DNA of 64,000 nucleotides from Picochlorum sp. 'celeri' (GCA_010909725.1 JAACMV010000016.1:186001-250000); one strand, 5' to 3'; counted from the first letter of the stretch, positions 20,516 to 31,300 are shown. Translations and numbers: made by a program. Notes: generated by a model not told the origin, from the sequence alone.

Positions 20516-20600
20516 ATCGACAGGTTGCTGGTTCGAATCCGGTTGTGTCCTCTCATCCTCGTGGACATATAGCTCAATCTGGTAGAGCGGTCGACTGCAG
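20516..20600 (+). tRNA. Circularly permuted tRNA-Cys(GCA)
   Basis: The 3' half (20516-20551: position 38, anticodon 3' strand TCGAC, variable AGGTT, T arm GCTGG/TTCGAAT/CCGGT, acceptor TGTGTCC, discriminator T73) lies upstream of the 5' half (20563-20600: acceptor GGACATA, TA, D arm GCTC/AATCTGGTA/GAGC, G26, anticodon 5' strand GTCGA, CTGCAG). An 11-nt linker (20552-20562) joins them. Reassembled, this gives a 74-nt cloverleaf with a 7-bp acceptor stem (one G-U), 4-bp D stem, 5-bp anticodon stem and 5-bp T stem. The anticodon GCA is at 20597-20599 and the U73 discriminator is the tRNA-Cys identity element. The split lies at 37/38, the canonical intron position. Circularisation by the splicing endonuclease and ligase, then removal of the linker, is the known route for such genes. 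Confidence 0.93.
20530..20540 (+). promoter_or_regulatory. Pol III B box of the permuted tRNA gene
   Basis: GGTTCGAATCC matches the B-box consensus exactly. Because of the permutation it lies upstream of the A box (20570-20582, TAGCTCAATCTGG), the reverse of the normal order, 30 nt away. Confidence 0.85.
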
Positions 20601-20612
20601 TGCTTCCTTTTT
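20601..20612 (+). terminator. Trailer and Pol III terminator of the permuted tRNA
   Basis: A run of five T residues at 20608-20612 follows the 5' half by 7 nt, as expected for RNA polymerase III termination. The trailer TGCT (20601-20604) can pair with AGCA in the leader (20506-20509), and CAG (20598-20600) with CTG (20511-20513), which would hold both ends together in a bulge-helix-like structure for splicing. Confidence 0.75.
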
Positions 20613-20806
20613 GCCTTTTCATATTGTTACCATTCTGCATGCGTCAATTATGCATTCACAAGGAGCAGGAAGGCAACTGAAAGAGACTGTTACATTCCAA
20701 AATCATGGTTCAAATTAATGGCATGACATCTCAAATCGATCAGTTTATACCTGCTTATTTGTTCAATAAACAAAACTGTTTCTGCAGAAACATCTAGGAG
20801 GCCAGT

Positions 20807-21557
20807 TTACTCCATTGCTGGAGCAGCCTCCATTGCTGGAGCAGCAGCAGCTGGGGCTGGAAGCAACACACTGTCAATGATGAAAATCTGACCATTCTTT
20901 GCTGGAACAGTTCCCAGAATGTTGGCGGTGCCTCCGTTTCCATCGGTGACAACACTTCCCTCCACAGTCAAGGTGTTGCCTGGGAGAAGAGTCTCGACAA
21001 CTCCTTCCAAAGGAGTATCGCAGGAAGCTCCATCAGCAACCACGTGGTATGCCAAGATCTGCTGCAAAAGCTCAGTCTCCCCGAGGAGTTCCTCAGCAGT
21101 GATATCGAGAGCAGCAAGAGCGTTAGCAAAGGCTGCGTTGGTTGGGGCGAAGACATCCAATGGACCGGGAGCAGACAAGGCATCAGTCAAGTTGGCAGTC
21201 TGGACGGCAAGAACCAGGGTGGAAAAGTCAGGCTGGCTGGCGGCAATCTCCACAATGGTGGAAGAAGCATCGCAATACTGTCCGTTCACTGCATCATAAG
21301 ACGAAAGATCGGTTAGTGCATCGAGACAACCACACTCGACTTTTTGGATATGATCTACTACTACTACCACCACCAGACATGCAAACGCCCTTGTGCACCA
21401 TGCTCCCAGTGTCACGACTTTCATCCTGATATACGCATGATATATATCCACACAGATCTCCCTCCAGATCAGAATACGAGTGATATAACGTTGGGGTTGA
21501 CGCACCAGAGACTGCTGTGGCTGCAAAGGCCAAGACACACAAAGCAAACTTGTTCAT
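20807..21557 (-). CDS. Secreted fasciclin (FAS1) domain protein
   Basis: Exon 1 is 21557-21506 (ATG at 21557; signal peptide MNKFALCVLAFAATAVS) and exon 2 ends at 20807. The donor is GTGCGT at 21505; the acceptor is most likely TAG before 21354, but an AAAG before 21339 also keeps frame. The product is about 199 residues. After a short Cys-rich stretch (ECGCLDAL) comes one FAS1 domain with both conserved boxes: H1 (GPLDVFAPTNAAFANAL) and H2 (GQIFIIDSVLLPAP). The end is an Ala/Pro/Met repeat (APAMEAAPAME). FAS1 proteins mediate extracellular adhesion in algae and plants. No GPI signal is evident. Confidence 0.85.
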
Positions 21558-21781
21558 CCTTGTTTGTAACGATGAATATATCCAGACAACAGCAACAGAA
21601 ACTGTTCAGACTATGATCTTTTTAAAGTGCGGGGATGCATCGAGGTGTGCGGTTCTAGAACCCTGCAAATGCAACGTGTTCCTGTTTCTCGGATACATCG
21701 AGCCACGTGGAATTCCCACGTGTCCTCGTGTTGATCGAGGCAGCATTGAACTGCATGATCACCATGCATTGATCGAGTGTA

Positions 21782-22651
21782 TTACACGGTATCAAACAGA
21801 CCACATTTTTTCATCTCATTGCACAACAGTTCACAGAAGGCTCTATTTTGTGATAAGGAATGTAGCAGTGACTGCACCTTGTCTACAGAGGTGTCAGACT
21901 GTGTCTGACGTGACGTTGCATTCAATGATTGCAACAATGCCGTGCCCTGATTTTGTTGCTGATGATGCTGGAAATGCTGAGGAGTCAATAACGGCAAGCT
22001 CGATGCGGAAGGCGGTTGTTCTTTCTTCTGTGCCACCTTCATACCAGCAAACACTTGTGCCAAGGGATTTCCTGTCCCAGCAGCAGATGGACTGGAAACT
22101 ACAGCTGCTTGGTGTGATCCAGTTCCCTGACTCCCTTCCATCGGCATCTGTGCATTTTGAAACATTCGACCCGATTCAGGCATCGGCTGGTGTTGTCGCT
22201 GCATATCAATAGAGGCATCTTCTGGTGCTGCAAAGGTTGAAGCAATCTTTTCAAACAACTCTGCAAATTTCTGACAGTCGGCAGTCTCATAAAACCAAAT
22301 CCCCACCACGCCAGCAGCACCGTTCCTGTACATGACATACGGCTCTTGCTTTTCACAACTAAAATTGGATCCTACATCCTCCCAATAGTTGTCATCACCC
22401 TTTTTATTCAGAATAACAAACCGAAACCTTGGTGACCCCCGTCTCTTGACCAAGAACAAACTGCCCTCCACGTCTTTTCGCGACCATTGGCTGGATGCCG
22501 TATCAAAATCATACAACGCCACATGACCAGATGTAGCAATCACCTCCTCCACCTCCGAATCCATCCTCTGAATGACTGTAAGATTAATTTGTCCAGCCTT
22601 GCTTCTATCTAGGCTAGGCTTTGTCGCACTCTGCGGCTGTCGATCAGGCAT
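21782..22651 (-). CDS. DCP1: mRNA-decapping enzyme subunit 1
   Basis: A single-exon 289-residue protein with the ATG at 22651. Residues 20-150 form the DCP1 EVH1/PH-like domain (HVALYDFDTASSQWSRKDVE, GSLFLVKRR, RFRFVILNKK, GIWFYETADCQKFAELFEKI). A Gln/Pro/Ser-rich low-complexity linker follows, then a C-terminal helix (VQSLLHSLSQNRAFCELLCN) resembling the DCP1 trimerisation domain. DCP1 activates the DCP2 pyrophosphatase that removes the mRNA cap in P-bodies. Divergent from ALG5. Confidence 0.92.
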   Translation of the reverse strand: MPDRQPQSATKPSLDRSKAGQINLTVIQRMDSEVEEVIATSGHVALYDFDTASSQWSRKDVEGSLFLVKRRGSPRFRFVILNKKGDDNYWEDVGSNFSCEKQEPYVMYRNGAAGVVGIWFYETADCQKFAELFEKIASTFAAPEDASIDMQRQHQPMPESGRMFQNAQMPMEGSQGTGSHQAAVVSSPSAAGTGNPLAQVFAGMKVAQKKEQPPSASSLPLLTPQHFQHHQQQNQGTALLQSLNATSRQTQSDTSVDKVQSLLHSLSQNRAFCELLCNEMKKCGLFDTV

Positions 22652-23208
22652 GTTGTCTCGATAGTAAATAATCCACTGATAAATATGACAGAATAGTATG
22701 ACGATTCGTCAGGTGTTCTGAAAATCAATCAATCAATCTTGAACCGGAGTGTGGGTCTAAATGAAACGCTCCTCAACACCAGAACAATATCGATATCACT
22801 TGCGTCGAGATTATTTTTAAATGATAGTCATCTATATATATGGCAGAACGTAGCCAGGTGATACAAATGTCCTGGGCAGTCGAGCGTAATGTTCTATATA
22901 AGGAGAGTAAATTTGTCCCATGACAAATCAACACGTCAACGGCATGCCTTGGGCATAAATATTTCACAGTATCGTTGTGCAATCCTGACAGTACACACAA
23001 GCAAGGGATTAGAGCGTGACAGTCTGCCTCTGTGATCTGTTCATCCAGACCAAACAGAACGCAACAGCGCAGTGCAGTCTTTGAATGATCTACTATTCCA
23101 CTGCATTAGAGTCTGATATCGATAGAGTGGCATGTTGGTGAGGCATTCTATCGTGCTTTAGAGTCAACGTTTTTTGGTCTGCAAGGAAACAGTTGCAATC
23201 GAACGATA
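22652..23208. other. Divergent intergenic region DCP1/ALG5
   Basis: About 560 bp holding two 5' UTRs and promoters. A CTATATATATGG run near 22830 and a TATATAAGG near 22894 are TATA-like. No coding frame or structured RNA could be supported. Confidence 0.4.
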
Positions 23209-24345
23209 ATGACACTTGGAAGCGATCATCAGTCGACAACGTATTCTTCCATGTTCCTGATTTCACCTTTGATAGTACTAGGTATCTGCGTAGGAGTCGG
23301 TATGAGGCTGCTGAGACGGTTTTTTGATTCTTTGGAGGAAGAGAAGGAACACAGGGTGGCTGATTTCTCATTTGAGAGTCCTACATCTGTGAATAGGATC
23401 CCTGCTCCGTCGTTATTTGATGAGAGAGCGAGTAAATCTTTGTCTATTGTTATACCAGCATATAATGAAGAGGTTCGGTTGCCAGCAACATTAGAGGAGA
23501 CCATGGCTTATCTGCAGCGACGGAGGGATCGAGCTGGACCACATTTTACTTACGAGGTGATTGTGGTGGACGATGGAAGTAAGGATGGAACGACTGAAGA
23601 AGCGTTCAAATTTGTGAAGAAGCACGGTGTGGATGCTGTTCGAGTACTGTCCCTTCCTGGCAATAAGGGAAAGGGGTATGCTGTCAAGGCTGGTATTATG
23701 TGCACTCGAGGAAAAGAAGTGTTATTTATGGATGCTGATGGTGCGACGGGAGTATCAGAGATTGAAAAGTTGGAGAGGAGTATGCAAACTATATTGCAAA
23801 AAGAATCGAATGAAAGTCAAGATGCGCAGTCAACACCGCCATCATGGGAGAGGAAGGGCAATCCGTACATGGTTGGTGGGCAAAAGCCGATGACTGCCGT
23901 CCCCATGTCTGCAGAAGAAGAACCAGTGTTTGTGCTTGGATCAAGGGCCCATCTTCAGAATCAAGCCATGGCGAAAAGGACTGCTGTGCGAAATTTTCTC
24001 ATGCATGGGTTCCATGCACTGGTGACGCTTGTTGTGGGCAATACTGTACGAGATACACAGTGTGGCTTCAAGCTCATGACTAGAAAAGCAGCTCAAATGA
24101 TTGTTCCTCAGCAACGACTTCAGCGTTGGGCATTTGATGTCGAACTGATAAAGATAGCTCAGACTCTCCATGTGCCTATGAATGAGGTCCAAGTTGTGTG
24201 GACTGAGATCCCTGGTTCAAAAGTTAGGCTGAGCAGTATTGCTCACATTGCGTTTGAGCTTGCTATGATTAAGACGGGATACGATATCCTCGGGGCTTGG
24301 AGTGTTTCAGGAAGCAGTAGTTCCAAAAATAAGAAGAAGATGTAA
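23209..24345 (+). CDS. ALG5: Dolichyl-phosphate beta-glucosyltransferase
   Basis: A 378-residue single-exon protein. One N-terminal membrane helix (residues 12-32) is followed by a GT2 catalytic domain: SLSIVIPAYNEEVRLP, the nucleotide-binding VIVVDDGSKDGT, NKGKGYAVKAG, the metal-binding FMDADGAT and the acceptor region RDTQCGFKLM. It transfers glucose from UDP-glucose to dolichyl phosphate on the ER membrane, making the donor for the last glucoses of the N-glycan precursor. Its presence fits the many N-glycosylation sequons in secreted proteins of this window. Confidence 0.95.
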   Translation: MTLGSDHQSTTYSSMFLISPLIVLGICVGVGMRLLRRFFDSLEEEKEHRVADFSFESPTSVNRIPAPSLFDERASKSLSIVIPAYNEEVRLPATLEETMAYLQRRRDRAGPHFTYEVIVVDDGSKDGTTEEAFKFVKKHGVDAVRVLSLPGNKGKGYAVKAGIMCTRGKEVLFMDADGATGVSEIEKLERSMQTILQKESNESQDAQSTPPSWERKGNPYMVGGQKPMTAVPMSAEEEPVFVLGSRAHLQNQAMAKRTAVRNFLMHGFHALVTLVVGNTVRDTQCGFKLMTRKAAQMIVPQQRLQRWAFDVELIKIAQTLHVPMNEVQVVWTEIPGSKVRLSSIAHIAFELAMIKTGYDILGAWSVSGSSSSKNKKKM

Positions 24346-24420
24346 TAACAATGTACGGCATTACTCAATAAAAAATAGGTAGAAAAAAAAATCAATCAGA
24401 TCCGATCTTGCAACGCATCA

Positions 24421-25029
24421 TCACGCGTCAGTTTTGTTTGGCAAATGCTGATGCCGAAACTCATCCAGAAATTCGACAATACCAGACCCACGCATCCGCA
24501 ACCCAGAACGTATAATCTCCATATCCTCCTCACTGCTCTTCTCAAACACTCGTTCCAGACTGTGGGTCAGCTTCTCAATGTCATGCTCCTGCTCATTTCG
24601 AATTCTTTCAATCTCAGCAAGAGCCCTGCCCAATGGATCATCTTCCTGGGGCTTCCTTTCAAATATTGGCCTCGATGTGAGCAGGATGGCATCAGCCTCC
24701 TCCACAATCTCACTCGGACATTCAAGCTCCACCAAGGTGTCATGGAAATGACCAGCAACAACATCAAAATGATATTCATTCAACCCACGCTCATCAATCA
24801 ATGATTTATGAGCTTCTGCAATATCCTTGCCTGTATACTTTGTGGGGCCTCCGAAAACATATGCGAGGAATTCCACCTGCTTCTTCTTAATCTTCTCAGT
24901 ATCCACTCCATCGAAATACCCAGAAACCTTGTCATCTGACAGCAGTTTTTTATAAAATAACTCGACAGCTGGGATCAAAACCCCCATGGCCGCTTCGGGC
25001 CCTCCAATCTTGTCAATCAAACTCGGCAT
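24421..25029 (-). CDS. Truncated (2/2) haemoglobin, group 1, with C-terminal extension
   Basis: A 202-residue protein; residues 1-125 form a group-I truncated globin. Visible key residues are Tyr26 (B10, in ELFYKKLL), Gln51 (E11, in KKKQVEFLAYVFGGP) and the proximal His87 (F8, in NEYHFDVVAGHFHDTL). The B10 Tyr/E11 Gln pair is the one that stabilises bound O2 and supports NO dioxygenation in TrHbN. The remaining 75 residues are a charged helical extension (EQDEHDIEKLTHSLERVFEK-like) of unknown role, not usual in bacterial members. No targeting peptide is visible. Confidence 0.92.
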   Translation of the reverse strand: MPSLIDKIGGPEAAMGVLIPAVELFYKKLLSDDKVSGYFDGVDTEKIKKKQVEFLAYVFGGPTKYTGKDIAEAHKSLIDERGLNEYHFDVVAGHFHDTLVELECPSEIVEEADAILLTSRPIFERKPQEDDPLGRALAEIERIRNEQEHDIEKLTHSLERVFEKSSEEDMEIIRSGLRMRGSGIVEFLDEFRHQHLPNKTDA

Positions 25030-25759
25030 ACAAATAACAATATGACGTATGGCACTCCACCATACAATTGATACTATTTGCGGTATCTATCTATCGTAAA
25101 TTGCTAAATCAAAGGTTCACTGAGGTATGTTTTATCTGTCTGACGTGGTAAAGAAACAATTGTCCGAAATTTCTCTCTTTTATCCTGCCATACCCTCACA
25201 AGAACGGTAGCAGTGGGTCTTCAGAAGGCAAATACTGGAATAATTCCTTTTCAGAACTAAATACAAGGGTACCTGAGGATATCGGGCAAACAAGGTATCA
25301 GAGTAGAGTCGCTAGTTATTGTGAGCTACAGCAAGAATGAAGGCGAACATTTGCGGACGACGTCGAAGCGAAAGTATAACATGTTATATTTTCTGTACAA
25401 GCCCGTGATCCTGACCTGGCCACACATACACGATTGATAAAATGAAGTGGAACATGACTGTAACTCAATCTTGCTATGCCTACTGTTGAAATATCGTTTG
25501 ATGGGAAGCCCCTGTATATCACCGAGCATGCCAGATTGACCCATCGGAGCCAGCCCCTAGCCGCGCGCGGGATATCCTAGATCGATATGCAACAATTTTT
25601 CAAACCGTGTGCTCCGTCCTTTGACCAAGCATTCTCTACGCCGAACCACCCATGAATTGCTGGAGATTGGTTTCTACGTACTAAAAATAAAGGTTATTTT
25701 AATAAAATAGAACCGATCGAGTCATTTCAAACACTGGGACGTGTCTCTTTCCCTTGACA
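25030..25759. other. Intergenic region, 730 bp
   Basis: Divergent region between the globin gene and the esterase-like gene. It contains a short plus-strand frame at 25476-25580 (34 codons, starting MPTVEISFDGKPLYITE) with protein-like composition, but nothing ties it to a gene. A GC-rich GCCGCGCGCGGG stretch lies near 25559. No tRNA or repeat found. Confidence 0.35.
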
Positions 25760-26854
25760 ATGTTTTGCACGTCCACAACTTGCTTTCGTGTTGGGTCCCT
25801 CATTTTGACCTTTATTGCAATATCTGGGCTGTTGGTATACATTACAACATGTATTTATGCTTATATAGAGAGAGATCAGCGATGGGATGCAAGGCTCACG
25901 CTCTCTAGACTTATTGTGAATGTCAGCCCAAAGTTAAGCAAAGTTAACAGGCATCGACACAGCGAACGCCTGGAGGACCTGATCGATCGGTTTCGGAATC
26001 AGTCCTGTTCAGCATTAACAAATATTGATCTTTCAGAACAATTAAGGGAACTGAATGATGAAGGAGGAAGGTTTGGGGCACAAACTGAAGTATTCCTTCT
26101 TGGGGATTCTACGGTAAGAAACAAGTTTGGACACCTGGACAAGCTTGTGAATAGCTCGAGTTGCGATATACCATATCAGGTTAGAGTCATTGACCGACAT
26201 CGTTCTTCATGTACGAATGTTTTTGGTACCAGGTTCTACTATGAGCCTGTCATGACGGCCAAGGAACTCGTGGCTGCACTGGATCATTTGGAAGAATATT
26301 GGTTGGGATTTGACGGAAATCTCGTCATCATATTCAACGTGGGTCTACATGAACTGCATTTATACCCAGTCAGAAAAATTGATATGGACCTTGACATAGT
26401 AGACAACCTTCAAACAAGCGTGAGGTCCCTGAGGAATATTTCAGAGCAGAGGGATGGTCAAACAGAGATTTTTCTCAAACTGACAAATCACATTTGCTCT
26501 GGTAAGTTTTATGGTGACTACTCGAATGCACTGGCTCAATGGCACAAAGATTCGACCTCGGCACATCAGATGTGTCTTGATAACATTCTGGAAAGGTTTC
26601 CAGATGTTGCTTCAGGTCAGGAATCAAAGGAGATGGCATACTACATCTGTGAAACAATGGTTTTTGACAACGTTGGTGTACGCTCGATCAACGGCTTGCT
26701 TTTAGATGCAGTCAAAGATTCTGATATTAAAGTCTTGGACTCGTATGAAATGACCCGGTGGTTCTGCAAATGTACGTCTAATGGAGATGGAAGGCACTAC
26801 GGCCCGATTGTGCCATTATGGTGGGTCTCAACCCTGTCATCCATTGAACTTTGA
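25760..26854 (+). CDS. Type II membrane SGNH/PC-esterase-like protein (TBL-like)
   Basis: The frame is open from a TTG at 25754, but the first ATG is 25760, giving 364 residues. A single membrane anchor (about residues 10-34) is followed by a luminal domain. The GDS motif of SGNH hydrolases occurs in VFLLGDSTVRNK and a C-terminal D-G-R-H-Y supplies the paired Asp and His, the layout of plant trichome-birefringence-like polysaccharide O-acetyltransferases and related PC-esterases. It probably acts in the Golgi on a wall or scale polysaccharide; the substrate is unknown. Overall similarity to TBL proteins looks weak, so the family is inferred from motif order. Confidence 0.65.
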   Translation: MFCTSTTCFRVGSLILTFIAISGLLVYITTCIYAYIERDQRWDARLTLSRLIVNVSPKLSKVNRHRHSERLEDLIDRFRNQSCSALTNIDLSEQLRELNDEGGRFGAQTEVFLLGDSTVRNKFGHLDKLVNSSSCDIPYQVRVIDRHRSSCTNVFGTRFYYEPVMTAKELVAALDHLEEYWLGFDGNLVIIFNVGLHELHLYPVRKIDMDLDIVDNLQTSVRSLRNISEQRDGQTEIFLKLTNHICSGKFYGDYSNALAQWHKDSTSAHQMCLDNILERFPDVASGQESKEMAYYICETMVFDNVGVRSINGLLLDAVKDSDIKVLDSYEMTRWFCKCTSNGDGRHYGPIVPLWWVSTLSSIEL

Positions 26855-27119
26855 ACCAAATGTGACACTTCTATATTCATGCGTAACATTCATCAGCACT
26901 TTAGAAGAATGTAAAGGAAATGCTCGAAACCCAGAGCAGAGAGAATGGATGCGATCTACAGATGGCTGTGCTAGATGGCCATCTTGATCCAGATCGATCT
27001 GGCATCCAGTGCCCTCTAAATTCCTTAAATAGAAACTTCCTTCGATATCGATCATTCAACTACCTAGGCATGATTTCATGTGATGCGTTTTGCACATCAA
27101 TCAATTACTTAATTACATC

Positions 27120-27965
27120 ATGAAATGTATGTATATGGAAAAGCATGCAAGCGTGCAATCCCTACATGCTGCGAGACGTTTCCATGCACACTTGAAATGC
27201 AGGACGTGCTTGAATACATGGAAGCATTGCCTTTACGGTGCACCAGACATTACATCGTATGCAAAAGACTCATATAGAGTATTCAAACCATCCCATGCCA
27301 TGTCGCAGAGGTCTGCCATATGTCATGGTGATGAACAACCCTGTTCTTCTGGTTCTTGTGAAGAAAACTCCATCGCCATTGAGGTGGATCCTGCCATGGT
27401 GGATGCATTGCGAAGATGGAGGGATGTCTATAAGAAAGCAGTAATACCAAAGAGCGTACGCGATGGACAGGTTTTGTCACAGTGGATGAGCAGCATGAGA
27501 CGGTTGCGAAAGAGCTTGACAGAGGAGCAAGTGAAGGAATTGGATGGTGCTGGTATGGTGTGGAAGATGAATACCATCGAATCGAAATGGTTTGCTAATT
27601 TTCATATACTCCGTGAATTCAAAGAAGAGCATGAGATAACACGGATAGATGCGTATTTTGGGCATGATGACCCGAAAGATGATGCCTGGGACACTCTTCA
27701 TGGAACGAGAGATGGAGAGCAAGAGGACTGTGATACTAGGAATGCTGAGGCGCGGTTACGGACATCAGAATTGATCGAAGCGTCTCGCTGGTTACATAGA
27801 CAGCATTCTTTGTATCGTAAACAAAAGCTGAATGCTATGCAGGTGCATTTGTTAAAGCGGGTGCTTGGTGTGGCACTGTATAGGCAGCATGGACCAAAAC
27901 GGCGGAATATTCATCAAAAAATCTTGCAAGCAAACGATACATTTCTATCACAGCAGCAACAGTAG
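27120..27965 (+). CDS. Helicase-associated (HA) domain protein
   Basis: First ATG at 27120 gives about 281 residues. The first 65-70 residues are Cys/His-rich and poorly protein-like, so the real start may be the later Met at 27300. From about residue 90 there are two or more helical repeats of the helicase-associated type (W..R..KK..V.....VLSQWMSSMRRLRKSLTEEQVK, W...N.IESKWFANFHILRE, SRWLHRQHSLYRKQKL). These domains, named for their presence in some bacterial helicases, occur alone in many algae and diatoms; they may bind nucleic acid. No helicase motifs are present. Function unknown. Confidence 0.6.
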   Translation: MKCMYMEKHASVQSLHAARRFHAHLKCRTCLNTWKHCLYGAPDITSYAKDSYRVFKPSHAMSQRSAICHGDEQPCSSGSCEENSIAIEVDPAMVDALRRWRDVYKKAVIPKSVRDGQVLSQWMSSMRRLRKSLTEEQVKELDGAGMVWKMNTIESKWFANFHILREFKEEHEITRIDAYFGHDDPKDDAWDTLHGTRDGEQEDCDTRNAEARLRTSELIEASRWLHRQHSLYRKQKLNAMQVHLLKRVLGVALYRQHGPKRRNIHQKILQANDTFLSQQQQ

Positions 27966-28359
27966 TATGATATGTTCATTACCATGTAGTACGGCTGATT
28001 GATTTTCCAGGCTAGTTGTTTGTCTCGAGATCCAAGTCGTTTAGATCGTCTGTAAAACAAGATTGTTGTGCCATTGAATGGTAGCCACCATGGAAGCTGT
28101 CGCTCCGATTACGTGACGGTGTATCGTTTGACCTACAATGCCTTGATCCACACTGAGTTTGCATTATTGTTTATATAATTTTAGTTTTAGATATGCAAGT
28201 ACGTATTCAAAGCATACAGTAGCGATATTTGTTCTACCTTTACAGTATTGCCGAGTACCAACTATGGCGGAACAACCTGTGCAAAAACGACCATGCTATC
28301 TACTATTGATTCAATTATATGTATATATATAGATACCTTCTGTATAACAAAAACTTACA
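27966..28359. other. Intergenic region upstream of the G8 gene
   Basis: About 390 bp, the promoter and 5' UTR of the large G8 protein. An ATATGTATATATATAG run at about 28317-28332 is TATA-like and about 30 bp from the ATG. Nothing else seen. Confidence 0.4.
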
Positions 28360-31300
28360 ATGGATTCCGGAGGAGGTATGGGTGTGGCTGGAACGCTGAG
28401 GCGACTTTGGGTGCTGATATTTGCCTGGTCGTCAATGTGTGTTGACTTTTCTCAGGGAAAAGCATCGTTACAATGGAGGCATTGCAATGGATGTGGAAAA
28501 AATACTCCCCAAGAGTCTCGTGGATGTGATTTGTCCTATGATCTCGGCGAGCCTGCGAGTGGCGGGGGGTCTAGGGGGAAAAGGACGAGGGTGTATCCTG
28601 GTGAGCAAGTTGATATTCCGGTGGCGGACCTTATGAATGAGTTGGTTCCAAGATCATGGTTTGAGAGTGAGATTTCTCACAGCTTTGATTGGAAGAAGAA
28701 CGGGATTATGTATTATTCTGTTGGCATTCTTCAGCCGACATCATCCAGGGTGCTGAACCCAAATCCAGTAGAGAGAATCATGATGTACCAGGAAATTAAG
28801 GAGTCTGAACTGGATAATGGGGTACTGCATTCATATATTCCTGCACTTGACTACAGCAATGAAGCATTTGGTGGGCCAGAAAGGACAATTCAAGTTGCAG
28901 TAAATGTCAACCCAGGGAATTTGATTGGGACATTTCCTGTGAATTATTATTCTTTGGAGAGTGATAATCGAGCTTATTTGTGTGCTGATATTGAGGTTGA
29001 TGTCGAAGATGGTGCATGGGTTGATAGTGATTTGTATGAATGGAAAACTGGTGCTTGGCAGGGTTGCATTCATGAATCTACACAAGGGGCATGCCCGTAT
29101 GATGCGTCACAAGATTCAGGCATACAGGAGAGGGATGTGTGGTGTGATCATCCTGCCACAGTGTTGGGCTCAGAGACGTATGTGCAGAGTTATGATGGGG
29201 AGAAGGGTGATAGGAAAGACGTTTTGCCAGAGAGCAAGTGTTCTGGTTCACCAAAGCCTGCTGCTACACAGCGTTGCACACCACCACCGTGCAGCGGGGG
29301 ATCGTGGAGCTCTTGGGTATCGCAATTTGGAGGAGTTGAAGATGGAGATTCTGTGATCATGCCGTCTGGGATGTCTGGAGATGTGGTACTTGATGAGTCA
29401 ACTCCAAGTCTGTATATCTTGGAGATTCGATCGACGTTGCGAGTGGAAAATGGTGGTGAGAAGAGGATCACAGCTGACTCTGTTCTCGTGAATGGAGGTG
29501 AAATCGTGGCTGGGGAGCCAGATGCTCCCTGGGATGGCAACAAGCTTGATATTCTGCTGACGGATTCATACAGCAACGGTATTTACTCTCGTTCCATCGA
29601 CAATGGTCCTCAGAGTGTTGGCGTTTCAAACAAAGCATTGATTGTATCTAGTGATGGTGCATTGAAGTTGTATGGGAAGCCGGGTGCAAGTTGGACAAGG
29701 CTTGCTGAGAATGCCAAAGCTGGTGCCAAGGAGATACTGGTTGAATCTCGTGATGCATCATCCTGGCAGCCTGGAGACGAGATTGTTGTGACAAACTCTG
29801 ATTTCCACGATCTCTCAGCTGTGTATAACGGGGAAGAAGAGTACTATACCGTGTCGAGTATGAAGAAGTCTATGAGTGAACGGAGGACGGTTAGGACAGT
29901 GGATACGTTGGGAAATCAAGTAAAGATTGGATTGGACGAGCCCTTGTCCTATAGTCACTATGGTGCAGATTCACCGGATATAATTGCTGGAAGGTCTGTG
30001 GATCAACGGTCTGAAGTACTCTGGTTATCGAGAAATATCCAAATTAGAGGCCAAAAGCCAAAGTCTGTTGGAGACCTTGATGGCTTCCCATCATTTGGCA
30101 ACATCAGAGCATTGTACGACCAGTCTTCTGTGGACCCAGTGTATGGAGGTCATATTATGATTGTTCCAAGCGCTGATAAAGTAGAATTAAAGCATGTGGA
30201 GATTGGTCCTTTCCTGGGTCAGGCCGGACGCCTTGCAAGGTATCCGCTTCATTTCCACCGGTTGAAAGGAAAAGGATCCAAGAGTTATGTTGATAGCTGT
30301 GCCATTCATGACACATTCCAGAGATCAATCACTATCCACGATACTCGAGGTCTTCCTGTTCGTAATACAGCGTCTTATAACATCAGAGGCCATGCACTCT
30401 TTTGGGAAGATGGGACAGAGACCAGCGGGGATGTGACCAATAATATTGTGGTGGCAACTCAACCACAGCTCGTCCAAGATTGGAGAGAGGACGTTCACGA
30501 CGATCTTCCATCTGCCTTTTGGATCACCAACTTTAACAATAAATTCGAGAACAATGTGGCAGCAGACACAAACAGAGGTGTTGGATACTGGTTCAAAGTG
30601 GATTCTCATTCCGAAGGAGAATTACTCAGCCATCCACAGGCGGTTGCATCGAGCTTGATGTCATTCAAAAACAACAAGGCACATAGCAATCATTTCAGTG
30701 GGGTCTGGATATGGCATGACTGGTATCCATGTGCACCAAAAATGAACACCTATCATTACCTCAAGGACGGTCCAAACAAATTCACGATATTTGGTTCCAC
30801 ATCTTCCGATCTAAGAATGGATTCTGATGTCGAGTACGAAAATGGTGATCCAGCCGGAGGGTTTGGCATCCTTCCAAGAAATGATGATGAGTTTGGTGGT
30901 GACAGGTGTGCCACCCAGCCTCTACAGGTTCTTGAGAATACCCTCACGTATAAACACAGGGATGTCGGCACAGCAGTATACCTTTCCTCTACAAATATCC
31001 AGTTCAAGGATTTCACATCCGTGTCAGATTCTGTGGCCATGAGCTTTGCTCAATTGTACAGAGACCAGACAGGTCCTGCTGGCTTGAGTCAATTTGATCG
31101 ACAACAAATCACTGGTCTTGTGGTGGCCACCAGTGATTCTCACAAAAACACGCTGAATAAAAACATGTGGTGTTCAGAGATGAAGAACCGTGGCGTCCCT
31201 GGACTCAATCCAGGGTCATGCTCATCAGAATGCCATCCATGGCCAGAAACAAGCCACCCATCAGGCTTCCCTGATGATCTGTATGAGATTGCAACATCCG

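Noticed and set aside
25476..25580. 34-codon frame MPTVEISFDGKPLYITE...
   Set aside because: Protein-like in composition but with no donor site to extend it and no recognisable family; mentioned only in the intergenic entry.
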